A DNA stretch of 64,000 bases from Bacteroidota bacterium (GTDB taxonomy: Bacteria; Bacteroidota; Bacteroidia; Chitinophagales; Saprospiraceae): contig JAKOVW010000057.1 of assembly GCA_029781865.1 (NCBI GenBank), positions 1 through 64,000 of the forward strand, given 5' to 3'. Position 1 is the first letter of the stretch. Each line of letters starts with the position of its first letter. Shown piece after piece: positions 56,706-64,000 of this stretch. A model generated the notes under the pieces. That model searched no databases, had not been told where the DNA came from, and was given only the letters and a program-made list of their open reading frames with translations. A program made the position numbers and the translations under genes.

Positions 56706-57875
56706 TTGAAGTACATCACTAAGACAGTTTGGACCCTTTCCCTGATCAGCTTATTTACGGATACTGCAAGTGAAATGTTATATCCCATCCTTCCGGTTTA
56801 TTTAAAGACAATCGGCTTTTCAGTTTTTCTGATTGGCATTCTGGAGGGATTAGCAGAAGCCATTGCAGGAATAAGCAAAGGATATTTTGGCAAACAATCC
56901 GATTTGTCCGGTAAAAGAGTTCCATTTGTTCAGCTGGGCTATACACTTAGTGCTCTATCCAAACCTATGATGGCCATGTTTGTATTTCCTGTCTGGATAT
57001 TTCTTTCGAGAGCTATTGACCGTATTGGAAAAGGCATTCGCACAGGTGCCCGGGATGCCCTTTTATCTGATGAAGCCAAACCTGAAACCAAAGGCAGCAT
57101 ATTTGGTTTCCATCGTTCAATGGATACAATTGGTGCCGTAATAGGTCCTTCTATTGCTTTATTGTACTTGTATTTTTATCCACAACATTACATAACGCTT
57201 TTTTACATTGCATTCATCCCGGGGATTCTAGCCATTCTTGCTTCTTTGTTTCTCCAGGAGCATTCAGATAAAAAACAAAATGTACCAGCAAAACAGAATA
57301 AATCATTCTTTTCATTTCTATCTTACTGGCAGGAGAGTCCGGCCGTGTACCGCAAAGTGGTAATCGGATTGCTTGCTTTCTCGTTATTAAATAGTTCAGA
57401 TGTTTTCTTATTGCTTAAAGTCAAACAATCCGGACTGTCCGATTCGGTTGTCGTTGGAATATACATTTTTTACAATCTGGTGTACGCCCTCTTTGCGTAT
57501 CAAATAGGAAAATTAGCGGACTTTATCGGATTAAAAAAAATGTTTATAACCGGAATCATCATTTTTACAATCGTGTATCTATGTATGAGTTTTGAATGGG
57601 GTTTGTACACTACCCTGTTATTGTTTTTTTTATATGGAATTTATGCTGCCGCTACAGAAGGAATATCGAAAGCCTGGATTAGTAATATTACAAATAACAA
57701 AGACACAGCCACTGCGATTGGAACTTATACCGGATTTCAAACACTATGCAGCCTGTTTGCCAGTTCATTTACGGGTTATATATGGTACCGCTATGGTGCT
57801 TATTATGCGTTTATGATAACCGGTTTCTGGACTTTATTGGTCGTTATTTATTTTCTTACCATTAAAATGGATTAG
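56706..57875 (+). CDS. Major facilitator superfamily transporter
   Basis: 389 residues with 12 transmembrane segments. The start is TTG at 56706, chosen because the first helix (VWTLSLISLFTDTASEMLYPILPVYL) needs it and no ATG exists before residue 24. Signature stretches are GLAEAIAGISKGYFGKQSDLSGKRVPFVQLGYTLSALSKP (MFS motif A between TM2 and TM3), RAIDRIGKGIRTGARDALLSDE (typical of a Bacteroidota/Proteobacteria MFS subgroup) and FGFHRSMDTIGAVIGPSIALL. The substrate is unknown. It follows the mgtA gene in the same direction. Confidence 0.88.
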   Translation: MKYITKTVWTLSLISLFTDTASEMLYPILPVYLKTIGFSVFLIGILEGLAEAIAGISKGYFGKQSDLSGKRVPFVQLGYTLSALSKPMMAMFVFPVWIFLSRAIDRIGKGIRTGARDALLSDEAKPETKGSIFGFHRSMDTIGAVIGPSIALLYLYFYPQHYITLFYIAFIPGILAILASLFLQEHSDKKQNVPAKQNKSFFSFLSYWQESPAVYRKVVIGLLAFSLLNSSDVFLLLKVKQSGLSDSVVVGIYIFYNLVYALFAYQIGKLADFIGLKKMFITGIIIFTIVYLCMSFEWGLYTTLLLFFLYGIYAAATEGISKAWISNITNNKDTATAIGTYTGFQTLCSLFASSFTGYIWYRYGAYYAFMITGFWTLLVVIYFLTIKMD

Positions 57876-57930
57876 CCGAAACCGGAGCGAAGAAACCAAA
57901 CCGTATGACTATCCATTTATCAGGAAGATT

Positions 57931-57938
57931 TATCTTTG
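57931..57938 (+). promoter_or_regulatory. TAnnTTTG -7 promoter box for the LtaS-like gene
   Basis: TATCTTTG, a perfect match, 119 bases before the ATG at 58058. The leader would hold a 16-residue open frame (57945-57995). Confidence 0.55.
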
Positions 57939-58057
57939 CAAGTCATGATTTCCTGGCTGGATCAATCCGGGAATTTCACTTTCCTGACTAATTAGATAAA
58001 AATATAATCCTATTTATCCTTAAACACATTTAAACCAAAAGCGACGCCTTAGAAGGG

Positions 58058-59989
58058 ATGATGGACAGAAGTAAAAACAGAATAACTCCATTGGCATATC
58101 GCATCTGCCTGCTCATTGTAATTTATGAAGTATGCCGGTTAATGTTTATTTTATTCAACAAGGAAGAATTTCACACAGGCTTAAGCGTCTCAACTTTTCT
58201 ATTATTTATTTATGGCCTGCGATTCGATCTGTCTGCCATAGCCATGACCAACTTTGTTTTTATCGTTCTTTCACTATGGCCTGCACAATTTGCAGATCAC
58301 AGATACTATCAGAAATTTCTTCTTTTCATCTATCTGGTTACAAATGGCATTTTCGTGTTACTCAATTTTATTGACATTGCATATTATCCATATATTCATA
58401 AACGAATGCAATATGATGCACTTTTATTTCTTTCCGGAGAAAAGGGAAAAGAGTTTGCACATCTGTTACCTGGATTCATGATCCAATATTGGTATATCTG
58501 GTTAACCTATGCCTTATTCCTGTTTTTCTTATACCGATTGTATTTACGAACATCATCAGCCGGTGAAGCAAAAGCACCGGTAAGCTTTTCATTTTACTGG
58601 CAATTAAGCCTTGCAATGATAGTGGCAACAGGGCTTTCTGTTTTGGCTATTCGCGGTGGATTTCAGTTAAAACCGGTTAACATTATTCACGCTTCGGAAA
58701 TGACCGCAGTAAGTAATGTCCCGATTGTATTGAATACTCCGTTTACGATAATCAAAACCTACAAAAAAAACAGTCTGACACCAATTGAATATGTCCCGGA
58801 TGATCAATTGACAGATTGCAACCGCGGCATTCACTTTCCGCAAAATAAAAATAATTTCAACAAACTAAATGTAGTCATCATCATTGTCGAAAGTCTATCA
58901 AAAGAGTACATTCACTATTTCAATGGCTCCGCCAAAACACCTTTTCTGGACTCGCTTTTCTCAAAGAGCATGGTGTTCCCTAACGCTTTCGCCAATGCAA
59001 AGGAATCGATCCAGGGCATACCGGCAATTGTAGCTTCTATCCCCTCGTTACAGGACGAGCCTTTTATCTTTTCTTTATATGCGACAAACAGAATTAGTTC
59101 TATTGCCAATATTTTACATAAAGAAGGTTATCAGACATCCTTCTTTCATGGAGGTACAAATGGCACAATGGGTTTCAACGCATTTAGCAAGCTTGCCGGA
59201 TTTGATGACTATTATGGTCGGACAGAATACAACAATGAAAAAGATTTTGATGGTAACTGGGGGATTTGGGACGAACCCTTCCTGCAGTTTATGGCAAATA
59301 AATTATCCGGTTTCCAACAGCCTTTTGTCTCAACCGTTTTTACATTAAACACACATCATCCATTCAAGGTGCCTGAAGCCTATAAAGACACTTTTAAAAC
59401 AGAAGGCCACCCCATGTTAACTTGCATAAGGTATTTAGACTTTGCTTTGTTCCGGTTTTTTGAACAGGCTAAAAACACTTCATGGTATCCGAATACCATA
59501 TTTGTTATCACTGCAGATCATACCGGGCCGAAATTAAACGAAGACAAAAAAAGCCCAATGGACGATTATCGCATCCCGATCGTTATTTTTAAGCCAGACG
59601 GCTCACTGAAAGGTATCAATAACCTTATTGCCAACCAGATCGACATACTTCCCTCCATATTGCATCTATTAAATTACCCGTATAACTATTTTTCCCTGGG
59701 TAAAGATTTATTTGATTATGATTGCGAACATTGTTCAGTCAATTACAACGCTGGCATATACCAGTACATTGATTCCACTTATTGTTATCAGTTTAATGGT
59801 TTGAATGGAATTGGACTTTATAATTGGAATTCCGATCCTTTATTTACCAATAATTTGTTTCGCGCTAACGACTCACTTAATTCCAGGAAACAAGACGAGC
59901 ATTTAAAAATTCTAATACAGGTATTTAACAATGCATTGATTAATGACCAAATGAATATTCACACTCCTGCTGTTCCACCCAAAAAATGA
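58058..59989 (+). CDS. LtaS-like membrane phosphoglycerol/sulfatase-fold transferase
   Basis: 643 residues. Five transmembrane helices are at about 12-185 (AYRICLLIVIYEVCRLMFIL; STFLLFIYGLRFDLSAIAM). The extracytoplasmic sulfatase-like domain is at about 265-560: LNVVIIIVESLSKEYIHYF (metal-binding Glu in VES), AKTPFLDSLFSKSMVFPNAFAN, the nucleophile region ESIQGIPAIVASIPS, FFHGGTNGTMGFNAFSKLAGFDDYYGRTEY, TLNTHHPF and ITADHTG. In LtaS the nucleophile is Thr; a Ser stands here. The enzyme would transfer a phospho-alcohol headgroup on the periplasmic side of the inner membrane. Substrate unknown; Gram-negative members are often linked to glycans or lipids. RBS AGAAGGG precedes the ATG. Confidence 0.9.
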   Translation: MMDRSKNRITPLAYRICLLIVIYEVCRLMFILFNKEEFHTGLSVSTFLLFIYGLRFDLSAIAMTNFVFIVLSLWPAQFADHRYYQKFLLFIYLVTNGIFVLLNFIDIAYYPYIHKRMQYDALLFLSGEKGKEFAHLLPGFMIQYWYIWLTYALFLFFLYRLYLRTSSAGEAKAPVSFSFYWQLSLAMIVATGLSVLAIRGGFQLKPVNIIHASEMTAVSNVPIVLNTPFTIIKTYKKNSLTPIEYVPDDQLTDCNRGIHFPQNKNNFNKLNVVIIIVESLSKEYIHYFNGSAKTPFLDSLFSKSMVFPNAFANAKESIQGIPAIVASIPSLQDEPFIFSLYATNRISSIANILHKEGYQTSFFHGGTNGTMGFNAFSKLAGFDDYYGRTEYNNEKDFDGNWGIWDEPFLQFMANKLSGFQQPFVSTVFTLNTHHPFKVPEAYKDTFKTEGHPMLTCIRYLDFALFRFFEQAKNTSWYPNTIFVITADHTGPKLNEDKKSPMDDYRIPIVIFKPDGSLKGINNLIANQIDILPSILHLLNYPYNYFSLGKDLFDYDCEHCSVNYNAGIYQYIDSTYCYQFNGLNGIGLYNWNSDPLFTNNLFRANDSLNSRKQDEHLKILIQVFNNALINDQMNIHTPAVPPKK

Positions 59990-60099
59990 CCTTACAATAA
60001 TTTCATTATACGTTCCTTTAAAATGAAATGTCAACACCCGAAACGTTTATCCTTTTTTAATCTTTGCATTTTATAAGTATGCACTCTGTATTTTATCTG

Positions 60100-60107
60100 T
60101 ACCTTTG
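60100..60107 (+). promoter_or_regulatory. TAnnTTTG -7 promoter box for the TlpA-like gene
   Basis: TACCTTTG, a perfect match, only five bases before the ATG at 60113. Transcription would start at or next to the start codon, giving a leaderless mRNA. Confidence 0.5.
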
Positions 60108-60112
60108 AAACA

Positions 60113-60709
60113 ATGAACTGGTGTATATTACTAATCGGACTAACTTCCGTCACTTGTTTTGGCCAAACAAAATCCTATGAGCAGGCTATGAATGAATGCG
60201 ATAAAAAAATGCAGGAAATGAATTCATTAGCCAATAAAGCTTCCACAAATTTATATCCCTACTGCCTCCAGGGAGCAAATATACCCGCCTTCACTGCTTA
60301 TACAACAGATCATAAACTCATCGACACCAGTTATTTTAAAGGAAAAATTACAGTGTTAAATTTCTGGTTAACCACTTGCCCACCCTGTGCTGCAGAAATT
60401 CCGGGTCTGAACAAAATCAAAGATAAATTCTCCGGAAAAAAAATTAATTTTCTGGCAGTTGGCAAAGGACCAGAGAAAGACAAGATCAGCTTTTTAAAGT
60501 TGCATCCCTGGAACTTTGATCAATTGCAAAACGGAGACGAAGTGATCCAAAATATCTTTAAATTTAAATGGGGTTATCCTACGACGCTCATCATTGACAA
60601 TAGAATGAAAATAATTCAGGTACTACATGGTGGTTTTCACGATTCAAGAGCTGCAGAAGATATTCAAAATAAAATAATTCCTCTACTTGATCACGAACTG
60701 AACAAATAA
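60113..60709 (+). CDS. TlpA-like periplasmic thioredoxin-fold protein
   Basis: 198 residues. The signal peptide (MNWCILLIGLTSVTCFGQT) is followed by a short helical part and the AhpC-TSA/redoxin domain (about 55-195). The active site is NFWLTTCPPCAAEIPGLNKI with a CPPC motif. The cis-Pro loop is GYPTTLIIDN. The segment GVP-like is replaced by WGYPTTL, as is usual in the TlpA/ResA family. It would reduce disulfides or act in cytochrome c maturation or stress response in the periplasm. It has its own promoter box at 60100. Confidence 0.9.
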   Translation: MNWCILLIGLTSVTCFGQTKSYEQAMNECDKKMQEMNSLANKASTNLYPYCLQGANIPAFTAYTTDHKLIDTSYFKGKITVLNFWLTTCPPCAAEIPGLNKIKDKFSGKKINFLAVGKGPEKDKISFLKLHPWNFDQLQNGDEVIQNIFKFKWGYPTTLIIDNRMKIIQVLHGGFHDSRAAEDIQNKIIPLLDHELNK

Positions 60710-60778
60710 TGCTATAATATTTATCATCATATCGGGTGCTGTCATTACATCATACGCGCAAAGTTCAATTGAATTTTC

Positions 60779-60946
60779 ATGAAACAACCAGATTGGATAA
60801 ACTGTAAATTTTCAACCAATGAAGATAACGGATTACTCACCGGTATACTGGAAACGCTGGAAGGCACACCGTACAGAATTCCATCAGGACTAAAATTAGT
60901 TTCATCGAATCCATATATAAAATTGAGTTCAAATAACAGCATATGA
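60779..60946 (+). CDS. Short ORF resembling a truncated DinB-like protein
   Basis: 55 codons from the ATG at 60779: opening MKQPDWINCKFSTNEDNG and then LLTGILETLEGTPYRI. These resemble the N-terminus of small DinB-family proteins, which read W..(R/K)xFxF...GL(F/L)...LERL.GTP.R(L/I). The full family is about 150-170 residues; here the frame ends in a TGA that overlaps the cupin start (ATGA). Translational coupling hints at use, but the missing two thirds, including the metal-binding His residues, suggest a decayed gene. Confidence 0.4.
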   Translation: MKQPDWINCKFSTNEDNGLLTGILETLEGTPYRIPSGLKLVSSNPYIKLSSNNSI

Positions 60947-61284
60947 CTATTCCATTTCAAACTATCGACTGGTCAGGTATTCCAATTGAAGAACACAAAG
61001 GAGAATCAGGAACCTCCTATTGGAAGGTTATCGAAATCTCCGGACTGCGAATCCGATTGGTTGAATATACGGCAGGATACCTGGCCGATCATTGGTGCAG
61101 CAAAGGACACATTGTATTTTGCTTAAAAGGTGAATTCTATAGTGAATTGAGCGGTGGAAAATTGATTAAACTTGGTACAAATATGAGCTATATCGTTTCA
61201 AATGAAGCAAGCTTGCACCGCTCCTATTCTATAGATGGAGCAACTCTTTTTATTATTGATGGTGATTTCCTGCAAATGGATTAA
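60943..61284 (+). CDS. DHCW-motif cupin-fold protein
   Basis: 113 residues, cupin fold. The defining motif ADHWCSKGHIVFCLKGEF fits the family named for a Asp-His-Cys-Trp-type signature (here D-H-W-C). It opens with IPFQTIDWSGIPIEEHKGESGTSYW, which is also family-typical. The family has unknown function. It overlaps the truncated DinB-like ORF by four bases. Confidence 0.85.
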   Translation: MTIPFQTIDWSGIPIEEHKGESGTSYWKVIEISGLRIRLVEYTAGYLADHWCSKGHIVFCLKGEFYSELSGGKLIKLGTNMSYIVSNEASLHRSYSIDGATLFIIDGDFLQMD

Positions 61285-61399
61285 TCGGTATATCAGGCCA
61301 TTTTTGTACTCCACTTTAAAAACTTCAGACCAGTTCTTGCTGAACTACATACAAATCAATATCTTTCGGTATACTTTATTCATCATGTAAAAAGTATTT

Positions 61400-61747
61400 A
61401 TGCAAATAATAGATTCTAATTTGAGTTTAATGATTCAGAATATGGAGCAATCCATTGCCTTTTATCTGTCCTTAGGCTTCGTCTTAAAACAAAGATGGGG
61501 CAATTACTATGCTCAACTATCCGCTCCGGGTATTGTCATCGGATTGCATCCGGCCAGCAAAGAAAATCTTCACGGAAATTCAGGAAATGCTTCATTAGGA
61601 TTTGTTACGAATAATCTGGAAGAAACCAAAAATCAACTGGAAATTCTTCACATTCCATTTCAGGAAAGAACAGAAGAAGGCGGTCGTTTTTTACATTTTA
61701 ATGATCCGGATGGCACTGCATTATACTTTATTAAACCAAAATGGTAG
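61400..61747 (+). CDS. VOC superfamily (glyoxalase-like) protein
   Basis: 115 residues, one VOC domain of two beta-alpha-beta-beta-beta units. The marks are MEQSIAFYLSLGFVLKQRWGNYYAQL, GIVIGLHPASK, LGFVTNNLEETKNQLEILHIPF and the end EEGGRFLHFNDPDGTALYFIKPKW. Such proteins include glyoxalases, dioxygenases and antibiotic-resistance binding proteins. A His metal ligand is visible in GLHPA and an acidic residue near the end (DPDGT). The substrate is unknown. It is cytoplasmic. Confidence 0.88.
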   Translation: MQIIDSNLSLMIQNMEQSIAFYLSLGFVLKQRWGNYYAQLSAPGIVIGLHPASKENLHGNSGNASLGFVTNNLEETKNQLEILHIPFQERTEEGGRFLHFNDPDGTALYFIKPKW

Positions 61748-61798
61748 TCCTTTCTTATTTGACAAAGGAATAAATAATGAAGTCAGGAACAAACCCAT

Positions 61799-62443
61799 TT
61801 AATTAATATAAAATAAGTTATTTAACTTCCGTTCATGCACTTCGCCTACTTCGTCACCATAGCCTAAAATAACTGCAAGTTTAACTTCTTCATTATCCTT
61901 TACATTTAATTTTGAATAGATTTCTGTATCCATAACAAATTTACCGATCCCTACCGGACACGAGTCAAGTCCTATTGATTTTGCAGCCAACATCATATTT
62001 TGTGCACAAGCCCCAATGTCAAGTCCAGCCCAAACATTATCTTTTCTTGAAGTTATAAAAATAACTACCGGTGCCCCATGAAAAACAAAATCATTTCCCT
62101 TGAAAAAAAGAAGATTTTCCGGATGCAATATCGCAGAAGCAATTGTCTTTGCAACTTGCTTAACTCCCATTTTTGCCACACCTTTAACCGTTGCCCTTCC
62201 AATTTGACGTGAAAATTGCCTGATCAACTCCACATTGGATAAAACATAAAATTTCCATGGTTGCGCATTCATAGCAGATGGTGCCATCCTTCCTGCATCA
62301 ATAATTTTCTCGATCCATTTCTTCTCTACCGGAATATCCTTATACTTTCGAATAGCTCTTCTTGAATAAATAACCCGAAGAGTTTCATTGTTTTGAATAC
62401 CACAACCGGGTTCCAAATTTGTTTTACCAATTTCTACGTCCAT
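61799..62443 (-). CDS. Nitroreductase family protein
   Basis: 214 residues. FMN-dependent nitroreductase marks are IYSRRAIRKYKDIPVEKKWIEKIIDAGRMAPSAMNAQPWKFYVLSN, then FHGAPVVIFITSRKDN, WAGLDIGACAQNMMLAAKSIGLDSCPVGI and the C-terminal VILGYGDE. The R-R-x-I-R-x-(Y/F) opening and the APSAMNxQPW motif bind FMN. Reduction of nitro- or quinone-like compounds with NAD(P)H is expected. The start at 62443 gives a short N-terminal extension. It is convergent with the VOC gene, with a 51-base gap. Confidence 0.92.
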   Translation of the reverse strand: MDVEIGKTNLEPGCGIQNNETLRVIYSRRAIRKYKDIPVEKKWIEKIIDAGRMAPSAMNAQPWKFYVLSNVELIRQFSRQIGRATVKGVAKMGVKQVAKTIASAILHPENLLFFKGNDFVFHGAPVVIFITSRKDNVWAGLDIGACAQNMMLAAKSIGLDSCPVGIGKFVMDTEIYSKLNVKDNEEVKLAVILGYGDEVGEVHERKLNNLFYIN

Positions 62444-62695
62444 AATTCACGGTTTAGCGACCATACTTCGGAAACACATCTATTAAAAAACCTTTAATCT
62501 ATTATTTTGGAAGCATAATCCGGAATGACAGCAGTTAAAGTCTGTGATGATACAGATCAGGTAATTAATCCTAAACCTCGTTTAGTTATCCCTATTTTCC
62601 AGCGAAGACAGTACGAATCCTAGAAAAAAAACATTTTTACACATTCGCTTAATACTAATTACTAAATTTAGGATTTAACCCGGATTCCAGTTCAG

Positions 62696-63634
62696 ATGAC
62701 CACATCTACCAGACCAGATATAAGTCGACCATGGCAATCATTTATTCGCTTTTTCTTTTTTGGTAACTATTTTTATGGCATATGTGCAGTAGCTTTATCC
62801 ATTGAGGCCTCCCTGCAACAGCAATCAGGGATTAATCCATTTTTATATTATTGCCTCATTTTTTTTTCAACCATAGTATTCTATACCAAAGCGTACTTGT
62901 CGGAAACAAATTCTATTAATGCCAACCCGAGAATACAGTGGTATGCAAAGCATTCGTCATTCATTGGGTTCAGCCAGATTATCTACTTCTTTTGTGCGCT
63001 CATTTGTGCTGTTTACCTTGTTTCAATGTATTCCATTTCGTTATTTTCATTGAAAGCCCGTGAATGGCTAATTATTCTCATTTTTCCGGTAGTGGCATAC
63101 TTGTACTATGGACTGGATATCAAAATTTATGATAAAATCAGCTTGCGAAATATTGGTTGGTTAAAACCCTTTGTTATTGGATTTGTCTGGGCAGGTATTG
63201 CTACCATTTACCCGGTTCTATTTAATAATTTAATTCATGCTTCGTCATACATCCCTACAGAATATGGCGTATTGCTGTTTATTAAAAACATGATGTTTGT
63301 CACTATGCTTTGCGTACTCTTTGATATCAAAGACTATGCTGCCGATGGCAATCAGCAAATCAAAACCTTCGTTGTTAAATTCGGTTTGCGAAAAACTATT
63401 TTCTCATTTGTTATCCCATTAACCTCAATTGGCCTGGGTTCGTTCATGCTGTATGGGTATTTTCATCATTTCCATCCGGTCAAAATTATGCTGAATATGA
63501 TCCCGTTTTTATCGCTCATTTGCTTTGCATATCTTCTTCACAAACCAAAATCTATCCTGTTTTACCTGATTATGATTGATGGTCTCATGCTCGCAAAGGC
63601 CATCTGTGGAAGCATTGCTATGATTTATTTTTAA
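62696..63634 (+). CDS. UbiA-like integral membrane protein with degenerate first Asp motif
   Basis: 312 residues with about nine transmembrane segments. The second prenyltransferase motif is present as LFDIKDYAADGNQQIKTFVVKFG (D-x-x-D-x-x-x-D and K-T). The first motif, normally N-D-x-x-D-x-x-x-D before a N-x-P-x-R, appears as AYLSETNSINANPRI, without the Asp residues. GNYFYGICAVALSIEASL marks the first helix. It is therefore a member of the UbiA superfamily or a descendant, but normal prenyltransfer with Mg2+-pyrophosphate at the first motif is doubtful. Confidence 0.8.
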   Translation: MTTSTRPDISRPWQSFIRFFFFGNYFYGICAVALSIEASLQQQSGINPFLYYCLIFFSTIVFYTKAYLSETNSINANPRIQWYAKHSSFIGFSQIIYFFCALICAVYLVSMYSISLFSLKAREWLIILIFPVVAYLYYGLDIKIYDKISLRNIGWLKPFVIGFVWAGIATIYPVLFNNLIHASSYIPTEYGVLLFIKNMMFVTMLCVLFDIKDYAADGNQQIKTFVVKFGLRKTIFSFVIPLTSIGLGSFMLYGYFHHFHPVKIMLNMIPFLSLICFAYLLHKPKSILFYLIMIDGLMLAKAICGSIAMIYF

Positions 63635-63787
63635 TTCCCTTAGCCTATCTGATTTTTATCAATTAGATCTGGTCATTCAACCATTATAAATATCATTTCA
63701 TACACCAAACGTATACTCTGCATGATGCCATTTAATCCATAAATAGAGCACTTACTTATTTCGGTTTTCATTAACCTAAATTGCTTT

Positions 63788-63821
63788 TTGTCATAATTTA
63801 AATTGACGCTTGTCATTATTT
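63788..63821 (+). promoter_or_regulatory. Direct repeat TTGTCATwATTT upstream of hsp20
   Basis: Two near-identical copies, TTGTCATAATTT (63788-63799) and TTGTCATTATTT (63810-63821), differ at one base and are offset by 22 bases, about two helical turns. A GTCA...TGAC inverted pair overlaps the first copy. This fits a two-site operator or activator site. It sits 66-99 bases before the hsp20 start. Confidence 0.45.
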
Positions 63822-63886
63822 TAGAGCTCACTCCATGATACAATTGCTTTTGAAAATTTTATTATTAACCACTAAAAATTACATAT

Positions 63887-64000
63887 ATGTCTGCATTAAC
63901 AATGGCTAATCGAAATTTACTTTCACCATTTTCAAGAAGTTTATTTGGAAATGGCGGAATGCTAAATCCACGCATTTGGGATTTTGAAGGCGATCTGTTT
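63887..64000 (+). CDS. Small heat-shock protein Hsp20, 5' part only
   Basis: 38 codons visible, cut by the window end. The start ATG at 63887 gives MSALTMANRNLLSPFSRSLFGNG, then NPRIWDFEGDLF. Such an N-terminus, with an LxxPF...LF and W-(D/E) segment leading into the alpha-crystallin domain, is typical of Bacteroidota Hsp20 proteins. The alpha-crystallin domain itself is outside the window. The protein would hold unfolded proteins under stress. Confidence 0.6.
   Translation, partial: MSALTMANRNLLSPFSRSLFGNGGMLNPRIWDFEGDLF

Noticed and set aside
1-64000. Insertion sequences, prophage genes, integrase sites, CRISPR arrays, rRNA genes.
   Set aside because: No transposase or integrase motif, no spaced short repeats and no rRNA-like conserved sequence were seen anywhere.

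Overview
The window reads as chromosomal DNA of a member of the Bacteroidota, most likely the Saprospiria/Saprospiraceae group. The evidence is: many secreted proteins ending in type IX secretion (T9SS) sorting domains of type A and type B (gliding-motility CHU_C style), SprB-like repeats, ExbB/ExbD and TonB-like genes, low G+C content, and a recurring promoter box TAnnTTTG (the Bacteroidota primary sigma factor -7 element) just upstream of at least 15 transcription units. No insertion sequence, integrase, prophage or CRISPR array was found.

Region by region: 1-11,848 is a surface-protein region, with two tandem paralogues of a Cys-rich secreted protein (the first cut by the window edge) and two convergent very large T9SS type B substrates that share a roughly 47-residue repeat with a Gly-Cys-Asp-Ser core. 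12,000-19,542 holds a DUF486 membrane protein, PriA, tRNA-Ala(GGC), a Kbp-like BON/LysM protein, an ExbB/ExbD pair, an amino-acid permease and a GNAT acetyltransferase. 19,699-30,783 holds a second permease, a beta-propeller/SprB/OmpA fusion, a cca-dusB operon, an NhaD-type antiporter and a 1030-residue BNR/sortilin-like protein, followed by an unusual anchorless TonB C-terminal protein.

31,330-37,157 is the most striking part: four tandem paralogues built around a type I dockerin-like calcium-binding pair, three of which also carry a cohesin-like domain and a T9SS type A tail. The cluster looks like a set of T9SS-exported, possibly self-associating surface proteins.

37,270-53,713 is mostly housekeeping: TIGR02206 membrane protein, TrmD, an S9 peptidase/M20 peptidase/FKBP operon, MiaE, a PspA-like membrane coiled-coil protein, GpsA, YidC and TypA. 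Between yidC and typA a minus-strand intrinsic terminator and flanking hairpins point to an unannotated small RNA. 54,117-64,000 holds an MgtA-type P-type ATPase, an MFS transporter, an LtaS-like sulfatase-fold enzyme, a TlpA-like thioredoxin, a truncated DinB-like ORF, a cupin, a VOC protein, a nitroreductase, a UbiA-like membrane protein and the start of an Hsp20 gene.

Several coding starts are placed downstream of the longest possible ORF because a perfect TAnnTTTG box lies inside or downstream of the extended N-terminus. All family assignments come from reading motifs by eye; no database search was run.
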